Shown here in pieces: positions 22,938-30,371 of a stretch of DNA of 34,772 nt. The position numbers and the translations under genes are program-made. This DNA comes from a bacterium (lineage in GTDB: Bacteria > 4484-113 > JAFGCY01), in the NCBI GenBank assembly GCA_020849855.1, contig JADZFO010000058.1:1-34772 (forward strand). Reading direction: 5' to 3'. Under the pieces are notes generated by a model, which was not told the DNA's origin, ran no database searches, and was given only the letters and a program-made list of their open reading frames with translations. How positions within the stretch are numbered: the first letter of the stretch is position 1; the number at the start of each line of letters is the position of its first letter.

Positions 22938-24121
22938 GCCAGCACCTCCTGCAGCGCGCCAAAGAAGCTGTCGATCTCGGCCTGGGTGCTGGACCAGCCC
23001 AGCGAGATGCGCAGGGTGGCATTGGCCAGCTCACCGGGGACGCCCATCGCCCGCAGGGTATGGCTGCCGGCGCTGCCGGACTCGGACTGGCAGGCGGCGC
23101 CCGCCCCGACGGCGAAGCCCAGGGCGTCGAGCTGCGCGGCAAGCTGTGGCCCGCTGCGTCCGCCGCAAAGCTCCGGTGGGAAGCACAGCGATGTTATGTG
23201 TGTGGCCCGGCGGGCCTGGGCGCCGTTGATCTGCGTGCCGGGCCAGCGCTCCTGCAGCGATGCTTCGAGCCCAACACGCAGCTCTTCGATATGCGCGGCC
23301 TCCTCGGCTGTGGCAAGTTCAAGGGCATGGACCAGGCCGGCGATGGAGGCAAGGTTCTCGGTGCCGGCGCGGGCGCCCTGCTCCTGATGACCGCCGCAGA
23401 CATGCTGGGCCAGGGGCGCGTGCTGCTGCTCGGGGGCTAGGCCGGCCCAGGGGCCGCGCTGGATCAGGATACCCGCGCCGCGCGGGCCGCCGAACTTGTG
23501 CCCGGTGCAGTTGAGCAGGGGGATGCCCGGGTCGCTTTCGATTTCCGGCAGGCCATGGCCCACGGCACGCACTGCGTCAGTGTGGAAGATGCAGCCCGCC
23601 GCGCTGCACAGGCGGGCGATTTCGCCCACCGGCTGCACTGTGCCGATCTCGTTATTCACGCTCATTACCGAGATGATGTCGAAGCGCTCTTCGCGCAGCG
23701 CCTGCTCCACCACCTCCGGCGGCAGCACACCCGCGCTGGTCACCGGCAGGACTACCAGTTCATGCATCTCGTCCACCAGCAGCATCGCCGCCGCGCGCAC
23801 CGCTTCATGCTCCAGGGCGCTGATGCCGATGCGCAGCATTCGCGGACCGCGCTTGTGCATCAGCAGGCGAGCCGCGCCGAAGAGCGCGTGGGTGTCGCCC
23901 TCGGAGCCGCCGGAGTTGAAGACGATTGCCTCCGGCCGGCAGGCAAAGCGGGCGGCAGCCCGGGCGCGCAGGCTCTCCAGTTCGCTGCGGCAGGCCCGGC
24001 CGTCAGCGTGCGCGCTCATCGGGTTGGCCATCCAGCGCGCTTCGCTGAGATAGGGCTGCATGGCGGCCGTTACCTCGGGCTTCATGGGCGTTGAGGCCGC
24101 ATGGTCCAGATACACAGTCAT
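22934..24121 (-). CDS. Cysteine desulfurase, NifS/IscS type
   Basis: 395 residues from ATG 24121 (MTVYLDHAASTP); the longer frame to 24178 adds nothing conserved. A PLP enzyme that removes sulfur from L-cysteine and passes it on as a persulfide for Fe-S clusters, thiolated tRNA or other uses. Visible motifs: YLDHAAST, His105 (SALEHEAV), SVNNEIGTVQP, HTDAV (Asp182), the PLP-binding lysine in NCTGHKFGGP (Lys209), RAGTEN (251-256) and the active-site cysteine in GAACQSESGS (Cys344), whose loop is of the NifS/IscS class rather than SufS. No iscU, iscR or tRNA-modification gene is adjacent, so its acceptor is unknown. TACAAT about ten bases before the ATG could be a -10 for an almost leaderless transcript. 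Confidence 0.93.
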   Translation of the reverse strand: MTVYLDHAASTPMKPEVTAAMQPYLSEARWMANPMSAHADGRACRSELESLRARAAARFACRPEAIVFNSGGSEGDTHALFGAARLLMHKRGPRMLRIGISALEHEAVRAAAMLLVDEMHELVVLPVTSAGVLPPEVVEQALREERFDIISVMSVNNEIGTVQPVGEIARLCSAAGCIFHTDAVRAVGHGLPEIESDPGIPLLNCTGHKFGGPRGAGILIQRGPWAGLAPEQQHAPLAQHVCGGHQEQGARAGTENLASIAGLVHALELATAEEAAHIEELRVGLEASLQERWPGTQINGAQARRATHITSLCFPPELCGGRSGPQLAAQLDALGFAVGAGAACQSESGSAGSHTLRAMGVPGELANATLRISLGWSSTQAEIDSFFGALQEVLA

Positions 24122-24171
24122 AGGCAGGATTGTAGGCTCAGCCGGGCGAAGTTGGGCTCGGCTGTGGCTGC

Positions 24172-24202
24172 AAAGCAAGGCGCCCCTTGCGGGGCGCCCT
24201 GT
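24172..24202 (-). terminator. Terminator after LruC paralogue 4
   Basis: GGCGCCCC (24179-24186) and GGGGCGCC (24191-24198) form an 8-bp stem with loop TTGC. On the minus strand it is followed by TTGCTTTG; on the plus strand by TGTTTTTC. It separates the LruC gene from the cysteine desulfurase gene downstream and could work in both directions. Confidence 0.75.
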
Positions 24203-24251
24203 TTTTCTTGCACATGGTTCGAGGATTGGTAGCTGTGTTGGTGTTCTGCCT

Positions 24252-25826
24252 TTAGGGATAAGGCGTGAACTTGTCGCGGGTGAAGACCTTGCTCATATTG
24301 GAAGGAGTCTGGGTCCACCACTTCGGGCTGGGCTCGGGGGCGTTGATGTCGGGGTTCTTGATCCAGTTGGCCCAGGTGGTGTAACCGCTGAAGCACTCCC
24401 AGGCGGGCTTGCCCTCGAGCGGCCAGGCATAGGTGCTGGGCACGATGAAGGCCAGCGGGCGGCCCTGCGAGTCGACCAGCTGGTGACCCTCGCTGTCGAC
24501 AGTGTCACCCTTCTTCTGCCAGAGGCCGATCTTGTAGATGTTGTTCTGGCTGGCAGTCACGCGCAGCAGCGGGTTATAGGGCATCGGGTCCCAGGTGCCG
24601 TAGGGCACGGGCTCGTCGAAGATGATCGTCACTTCAGCGTAGTCGCCATCGATGAACTGGGTGCCGGCGATACCGTTGGCCTGGTAGCTGCCGCTGGCGC
24701 TGGGCAGAGCCTGGCGCGTCGGGGTGAAGATCGGCAGGTCGGCGCCCTGGCTGGACTGCCAGGACACGGGGCTGCCGTGCGGCGTGCCGTTGGCGTAGAA
24801 CTGCTTGATGGTGGCGTGGACAGTAGCGCCAGGGAAGGCACTGGAGATGTTGAACTGGTACTCACTGCTGTATCCGGCGACGCGGGCCTTGGCCTTCACC
24901 TTCATGGTGATCTGGCCCAGGTCGTTGGTGCCTTCCATGCGCCACTCGGTCATGTTGACGTGGCAGACGAAGTCGTTGTAGTCGTAGTCAGAGTTGACCA
25001 GCAGATCCTCATAGGCGATCTGGGCATCACCGGTCAGCGGGTAGCGCGTGCTGTAGGTACCCGGCTCAGCCGCGGTGATGTTATAGGGGAAGTTCACCGA
25101 TGTCAGGGTCTGCGGAGCATCGTTGTAAGTGCGGCTGAGGGTGTACTTGAAGATGTAGTTGGTGCCGACCTTGCCAAAGGGGGCATAGGAGTCGAGCTTG
25201 ACCACATACTCAGCGCTGGTGTTGTGAGCGATGTTGCTCTGGTTCAGGTCGACATTGATGTCCGGCGCGCTCCAGTGACGGGTGTTCACGGTGACGCCGG
25301 CATCCGCAAAGTACTTGATGTACAGGTCGATCTGCTGGCCTTCGTGGAAGGAGGCGCTGGTCAGGCTCCAGTTGGGGGCCACGTCGTTGGGCATCATCAC
25401 CAGGTCGATGATCTCCAGACGGCTGTCGTCGCCGCCGCCCACAACGAGGCTGGAGGACTTGGACTCATCCACGCTGACCGTCTCGGGCAGCACCACCTGC
25501 ATGTTGTACTCAGGGTTCGTGCCGAGGGGGGCGTAGATCTCATCGATGTCGCCGGGGTCTTCCGCCTTGGGCAGGACGTCGCGGTCGGTCTTCACACCGG
25601 TGCCGATAACGACCTGGCTGGTGAAGCCACCGCCGCCACCGCCGCCGCCAATCGGATTGCCGGAAGCACCGCCGTCCATGTTGCCCTGCTGACCGGGAAT
25701 GTTGCCATTGCCCTGTCCAACTGTGTCAGGCGTCGCGCTCGAACCGCCGCCGCCGCAGCTCGCCAGCAAGGTGGCGAGAAACAATGCTGGCGCGATAACG
25801 CGCAGGCTGTCCATAGTGATCCGCAT
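24252..25826 (-). CDS. LruC-domain lipoprotein, paralogue 4 (inverted)
   Basis: 524 residues, the longest and only inverted copy. The ATG at 25826 has GGGGGA five to six bases upstream; a second in-frame ATG is four codons later. Lipobox LASC (Cys24), then GGGGSSATPD. GQGNGNIPGQQ lies at 37-47, followed by a poly-Gly stretch (61-67) not seen in the others. YAPLGTNPEYNM, the LruC core AYEDLLVNSDYDYNDF (271-286), YQFNISSAFPGA, DLPIFTPTRQALP and RPLAFIVPSTYAWPLE are all present. The protein ends SKVFTRDKFTPYP, closest to paralogue 3. The leader contains CACCTC-AAC-GAGGTG (about 25843-25857), a small hairpin just before the binding site. Confidence 0.9.
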   Translation of the reverse strand: MRITMDSLRVIAPALFLATLLASCGGGGSSATPDTVGQGNGNIPGQQGNMDGGASGNPIGGGGGGGGFTSQVVIGTGVKTDRDVLPKAEDPGDIDEIYAPLGTNPEYNMQVVLPETVSVDESKSSSLVVGGGDDSRLEIIDLVMMPNDVAPNWSLTSASFHEGQQIDLYIKYFADAGVTVNTRHWSAPDINVDLNQSNIAHNTSAEYVVKLDSYAPFGKVGTNYIFKYTLSRTYNDAPQTLTSVNFPYNITAAEPGTYSTRYPLTGDAQIAYEDLLVNSDYDYNDFVCHVNMTEWRMEGTNDLGQITMKVKAKARVAGYSSEYQFNISSAFPGATVHATIKQFYANGTPHGSPVSWQSSQGADLPIFTPTRQALPSASGSYQANGIAGTQFIDGDYAEVTIIFDEPVPYGTWDPMPYNPLLRVTASQNNIYKIGLWQKKGDTVDSEGHQLVDSQGRPLAFIVPSTYAWPLEGKPAWECFSGYTTWANWIKNPDINAPEPSPKWWTQTPSNMSKVFTRDKFTPYP

Positions 25827-26041
25827 ATCGTCCCCCGAAGCACCTCGTTGAGGTGTAGATGGGTTCCCCCGTTCATCTCGGCGCCACTGCGGCGCGTGAG
25901 ATTGATAACAGCAATGCGTCCAGACTGAAGCGATTCAACGCATGTTTAACAGATCATTCACGCCAGGCAAACAGTTGAAACGTTATGCAGAGCTAAGTTG
26001 TAACCATTCCTTAACAGCCCGGTCAGCAAATGCCCGGCAAG

Positions 26042-28783
26042 TCAGAGCCCGGCTGAGCTGCGGCTGCGGTCGAGCTCAGCCTGGAAGAATGGTGCGTAGT
26101 ACTCAAAGGCCTCGGCCTCGCCCAGGCGGGTCGCCGCCTCGGCGCTGTCGCCAACGTCAAGCGCCAGGCGCGCATGGCCCAGGGCGGCCCAGGCCAGTTC
26201 CTCACGGCTGGCCAGCGGCGACTTGCTGACGAAGGCGAGGGCGCTGGCGGCTGCTTCCAGCTCGCCCAGGGCCTCCAGGGCGAAACCCAGCCAGAGCTGC
26301 GCCGCCGTGCTGTCAGGGTTGCTGCGCAGGGCCTCCTGGCACAGCGAGCGCGCTTCGGGGTACTGGCCGAGGGCATAGTGCGCCTGGGCCTGCAGAGCCA
26401 GCAGGGATGCATTGCCCGGCCTGGCCGCCAGGGCAGTCTTAAGCAGGGCGGCCGCCTTAACCGGGCTGCCCTCATCCAGATAGGCGCTGCCCAGCATTTC
26501 CTCGCGGGCCGGATAGCTGATCTGGGCCTGGGCTGGATCCTCGAGCAGGCTGATCACCGCCGGGGTGTCACCACTGAAGTAAAGACTGCGGGCCAGGAAG
26601 GCAAAAAGGTCCTTGTGCCCGGGGAAGAGCTCCAGCCCGCGGCGGGCCACGTCGGCCTGCTCCAGGTAGTCTCCGCGTTCCTCCAGCAGGCGCAGATACA
26701 GCACATAGCCGTTGGCATCCACCTGCGGGTGCTCCGGCAGCGCGCGGGCCAGGGGCAGGGCATCCTGCGGCCCATTGATGCGAAAGACCAGATAGGCCTC
26801 CAGGTAGCGCCCCAGATAGTTGTCGCCGGCGTCGTTCAGCCCGCGCTGCACCGAGGCCAGTGCTTCATTAAAGAAGCCCTGGGCCGACTGCATCAGGGCC
26901 AGCTCACTGTAGGCCGTGGGGTCCGCCGGCAGGGCGGTGATGAGCTGGTTCATGAATGCCGTGCCCGCGCCGAAGTCCGCCTTCTCGATCCAGTACAGTG
27001 CCAGGGCGTCCACCAGCGCGGCAAAATCGCGCTGGCTGAGCTGCGGCCGCGCGCTGAGCACGGCGCTGAGCAGGGCTTCGCCGCGGCCCTGGCGGGCCAG
27101 GCCCAGTGCGTGGTTGCGACGCAGCGCATAGTCCGCGGGATGGAACTGCAGGCCGCGCTCATAAAAGGAAAGCGCCAGGTTGGCGTCGCCGCCGGCCTCA
27201 GCGCTCTGGGCCAGGATCAGATACAGCGAGGGCTCGGCCGCGCCAAGGCTGTCCAGATGGCCCGCCAGCAGCTCAAGCGCCTCGCCGCCGCGGCCCAGGC
27301 GGGCCAGCGCGCTGGCGTGCAGCTGCAGCAGCTGAAGCTGCTCCGGGAAGTCCTGCAGCGCCTGGCGCAGGGTCTGCTCAGCCTGGATGTCCTGGCCGCC
27401 GTCAAGCTGCAGCCGGGCGAGCAACAGATAACTGTCCAGCTGCGGCTCCAGGCTCAGTGAGCGGCTAAGCAGGCGCTGGCCCTCATCCTGGCGCCCCAGC
27501 TTGAGCAGGCAGGCGCCCGCCGCGCTGTAGCCCGGGCCGAACTCCGGGGCGAGGTAGTAGGAACTTTCGTACTGCCGCAGGGCGTGCTCCAGGTCGCCCT
27601 GGTCTTCCAGATAGCGGCCATAGGCCACCCAGATCCGCGGGTCGTCGCCATAGGTGCGCAGGTACTGCTGCCAGACCATATCGCCGCGCTGGGCATCCTC
27701 ACGCCGGCCGGCATCCGCCAGCATGCGCACCAGGCGCGGGTCATACTGCAGCGCCAGGGACTGGCGATAAGCGTCCTCCGCCTGCTTAACCTGGCCGGCT
27801 TCGTCGAATAGCTGGCCCAGGCGGCGGTATATATAGGCCTCTTCAGCCGGCAATGGCGGTGGTTCACTGGCCAGGGCCCGCTCCAGGGCCTGGCGCGCGG
27901 CATTGCCGCCGGACTGCGCCGCCACACGCTGGGCATCCGCAATCAGAGTACTTGTGCTCTGGGGCCAGCGCTCCAGCAGGTTCTGCCAGAGCTGCTGGAG
28001 CTCGTCCGCGGCCTCATCGGAGAGCTGCTGCGCCGGCAGGGCTGGCTGCAACCCCAGCGGCTGCGCTTCCAGCCCGGCTGAACCCAGCAGCGCGAGCAGA
28101 GCGACCAGCAGCTCAGGCCGCTCGGTCTGCGCCAGCCCGCTGCGCAGCTGGGCCCGCGCGGCCTCCACGCGTCCGCCGGCAGCGAGGATCCAGGCGCTGT
28201 AAAGCCAGGCTTCCGCCTCAGCCGGGCTGAGGGCGGCAGCGCGGGTTAGCTGCTCCAGAGAAACAGTGTCACGCTCGGCTGCGCTGCGGCCCTTCAGGGG
28301 CTGCAGCCAGTTGATCAGGGCCTGCAGGGAAAGCGCTGCGGCGTCGCTTCCGCCGCTGAGCAGCTCAGCGGCCCGGGCCAGCTTGTAGCGCGGCGGGACT
28401 TCACTGAGGCTGTGACTTGAGAGGGCCGCCCGCGGGTCGCTGTTGCCAAAAACCAGCGCGCGGGCCTGGGCCAGCACATCACTGCCTATCCCTGCGCTGC
28501 CGGCTTCGGCCTGCGGCCTGCTGGCCGGCGCGGGTTCGGGGTTTGCTTCTTCCGCTGGCGCGGATTCATCCTGCGCGTTACCGGGGTCTGGCTCTGGCGG
28601 CTGCTCAGCGCTGTCCTCGGGCAGTCCGGGGATCTCCACGTCGGCCCATGCGGCGCTGGCGCAGAGGCCCAGCAGGAGCATGAGCAGCAGCAGCAGGCCC
28701 GCGCAGATGGCTCTGCTCAGGGCGGCGGGCCGCAGGTGGCTGGCGCAGGCTGGGGGCCGAAGTGAATGCATGTCTGATCCCAT
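26042..28783 (-). CDS. Large exported TPR-repeat protein
   Basis: 913 residues from ATG 28783; ATG 28771 or an upstream TTG (28828) are alternatives, none with a good binding site. The N-terminus has a long hydrophobic segment (AICAGLLLLLMLLLGLCASAAWA) that looks like a Sec signal with cleavage after AWA; there is no clear lipobox. An acidic Pro/Glu/Ala-rich linker follows. From about residue 95 to the C-terminus the protein is a nearly continuous alpha-alpha solenoid of TPR units (for example AEDAYRQSLALQYDP, ALRQYESSYYLAPEFGPGY, ALSFYERGLQFHPADYALR, EARSLCQEALRSNPDS). Such proteins scaffold protein complexes. It probably forms a pair with the lipoprotein gene 28853-29980 upstream, about 70 bases away on the same strand. 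Confidence 0.85.
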   Translation of the reverse strand: MGSDMHSLRPPACASHLRPAALSRAICAGLLLLLMLLLGLCASAAWADVEIPGLPEDSAEQPPEPDPGNAQDESAPAEEANPEPAPASRPQAEAGSAGIGSDVLAQARALVFGNSDPRAALSSHSLSEVPPRYKLARAAELLSGGSDAAALSLQALINWLQPLKGRSAAERDTVSLEQLTRAAALSPAEAEAWLYSAWILAAGGRVEAARAQLRSGLAQTERPELLVALLALLGSAGLEAQPLGLQPALPAQQLSDEAADELQQLWQNLLERWPQSTSTLIADAQRVAAQSGGNAARQALERALASEPPPLPAEEAYIYRRLGQLFDEAGQVKQAEDAYRQSLALQYDPRLVRMLADAGRREDAQRGDMVWQQYLRTYGDDPRIWVAYGRYLEDQGDLEHALRQYESSYYLAPEFGPGYSAAGACLLKLGRQDEGQRLLSRSLSLEPQLDSYLLLARLQLDGGQDIQAEQTLRQALQDFPEQLQLLQLHASALARLGRGGEALELLAGHLDSLGAAEPSLYLILAQSAEAGGDANLALSFYERGLQFHPADYALRRNHALGLARQGRGEALLSAVLSARPQLSQRDFAALVDALALYWIEKADFGAGTAFMNQLITALPADPTAYSELALMQSAQGFFNEALASVQRGLNDAGDNYLGRYLEAYLVFRINGPQDALPLARALPEHPQVDANGYVLYLRLLEERGDYLEQADVARRGLELFPGHKDLFAFLARSLYFSGDTPAVISLLEDPAQAQISYPAREEMLGSAYLDEGSPVKAAALLKTALAARPGNASLLALQAQAHYALGQYPEARSLCQEALRSNPDSTAAQLWLGFALEALGELEAAASALAFVSKSPLASREELAWAALGHARLALDVGDSAEAATRLGEAEAFEYYAPFFQAELDRSRSSAGL

Positions 28784-28852
28784 ATTCGGGAACAGAGTAT
28801 GGATGTGCAAAGCGGCCCGCGGGTTCAAGCCCTGCGCCGCTGTAAAGAAAGC

Positions 28853-29980
28853 CTAGCCCTGCGCGCTTGAACGGGCCGGCTCAGCAGCTTCCGGGGTCCG
28901 CGGGCTGCGTTCACGCGGGGCCGGATACTGCCCGCCGCTGCTGGCAGCGCCACCGGCCTGCGCGGCAGGCGCATCCGCGGCCTGCGCCGGCTCCGCTTCA
29001 TCGGCGGCCGCGGCGGCCTCAAGCTCGAGCTGGGCGGCAGTGGACAGGCTGTGGGCCAGCTCGCTGGCCAGCTCTTCCTGCGCCGCGCGCTCCAGTTCCA
29101 CCTTCAGCAACACAGACTGGCCGTCCAGGCTGCCCGGCTCATAGAGGCTGACCACCAGTCCCAGCTCCTCCCCGGCCAGCTCAGCCAGCACACCGGCGTC
29201 CCCAAGCTGGCGGCCCACCTGGCCGGCCAGCTCGACCAGACCTGGTACAAGCAAGGCGTCATGCGCCTCCAGAGCAGCCAGCTCTTCTATCTGCGGCAGC
29301 TCGTAGTAACGCCCGATCGTTTCCAAGTCCGGGGCGGCAACCGGCGAAGGATGCGCGGCGGACCACCAGAAGTCCAGCGGCGCGGCGGCATCCTGCTCCG
29401 CCAGCGGGTCCTCGGCGCCGGGCCGGGCCGCGCTGGGCTGTTCCTCCAGGCGCCAGCCATAGGTCTGCAGCACCGTGGGGGGCGCCGGCTGGGCGCTGTC
29501 GGGTGGCTGGGGGCTGAGGCCCACGCCATAGAAACTGCCCTGTGGCAGCGCTGCACGGGCAAAGAGCTCGGCCCGGCTGGGCACGAAATAGGCTGCCAGC
29601 TTCTGCTTCTCTCCCAGGGGGTCTGCAGCGGCGGCCTCGTCGGCGCTGATTCCGCGCGCTGCGGCAGCGGCCGGCGGAGTGCTTTGCGCAGGCTGCTCGG
29701 CCCTGGCGACGAGTCGCCTGTCTGCAGCCTTGCCACTGGCGTCAGCCGAGACCACAGGCGGGCCGCAGACGGCATTCACCGGTCCGGCGAAGAGGCAGGG
29801 GCCCTGAATCAGGGGCGTGTGGCCATTCAGGCCACTGCGCCAGCCCAGTCCGTTGACCGCGCGGCCGCGCAGGTCCAGGACGTAGAGGTCCGGCCCGGGG
29901 TCCAGACTGCCACAGGCAGCCAGGCCCAGCAGGCCAAGACAGACGTGCAGGGGCCGCGACCAGCCTTTGTACAGGGTCAT
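28853..29980 (-). CDS. Lipoprotein of unknown function with low-complexity C-terminus
   Basis: 375 residues. ATG 29980 is chosen because GGAGG lies six bases upstream (the frame to 30034 starts 18 residues earlier without a site). Lipobox GLAAC (Cys23), then GSLDPGPDLYVLDLRGRAVN. The middle part (about 130-290) has no motif I recognise. A helical region follows (ALEAHDALLVPGLVELAGQV...). The last 90 residues are Ala/Glu/Pro/Ser-rich and probably disordered. The upstream and downstream context (TPR protein gene following in the same direction) suggests a membrane-anchored partner of that protein; this is inference. Confidence 0.7.
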   Translation of the reverse strand: MTLYKGWSRPLHVCLGLLGLAACGSLDPGPDLYVLDLRGRAVNGLGWRSGLNGHTPLIQGPCLFAGPVNAVCGPPVVSADASGKAADRRLVARAEQPAQSTPPAAAAARGISADEAAAADPLGEKQKLAAYFVPSRAELFARAALPQGSFYGVGLSPQPPDSAQPAPPTVLQTYGWRLEEQPSAARPGAEDPLAEQDAAAPLDFWWSAAHPSPVAAPDLETIGRYYELPQIEELAALEAHDALLVPGLVELAGQVGRQLGDAGVLAELAGEELGLVVSLYEPGSLDGQSVLLKVELERAAQEELASELAHSLSTAAQLELEAAAAADEAEPAQAADAPAAQAGGAASSGGQYPAPRERSPRTPEAAEPARSSAQG

Positions 29981-30263
29981 GCCCATCCTCCGCTTTGCGG
30001 CTACAGCCCAGCCGTCCTGCGCAGAATGTAACACATGTCAGTGAAAATTAAAGGATACCGGAGAGAGCTCTAGTCAGGGGTACCGGAAGCGCGTCAGGGT
30101 GGCTGCCGCCAATGGCGCCCAGCAGCTGTTTAGGAGCCCGGCCCAGCGGCGGGGCGGGATTCAGATCTGTAACCACTTCGCTTCCCCGGCGTCACTTAAC
30201 ACGAGCGTTCCCGCGCAGGGCTGATTTGCGCGGGGGCGCGCCTTCCGAGGACTAACTGGCTGT

Positions 30264-30333
30264 TACACTTTAGGGGTGCTTCATCCCGGTGGGGGAGACT
30301 GGTAAGCACCGCTTGCATAAGACCGTCGCAGGC
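30264..30333 (+). promoter_or_regulatory. Putative -10 box and structured leader of the giant lipoprotein gene
   Basis: TACACT (30264-30269) may be a -10 element; its -35 is poor. A transcript starting about seven bases later would begin with a stem, GGTGCTT (30275-30281) pairing perfectly with AAGCACC (30304-30310), followed immediately by GCTTGC (30311-30316) pairing with GCAGGC (30328-30333) with one G-U. I compared it by eye with TPP and cyclic-di-GMP riboswitch consensus features and found no match. The rest of the 337-base gap (30035-30371) shows nothing recognisable. Confidence 0.35.
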
Positions 30334-30371
30334 GTTCCCGCGCCAAATGAAAGGTGTGTAAGGAGACCGGC

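Noticed and set aside
24060-25928. 622-codon plus-strand ORF opposite LruC paralogue 4
   Set aside because: Antisense shadow of a well-supported lipoprotein gene.
30275-30333. TPP or cyclic-di-GMP riboswitch in the giant lipoprotein leader
   Set aside because: The short GGGGTGC stretch recalls TPP, but CTGAGA and the remaining conserved cores are missing; the cyclic-di-GMP core is also absent.
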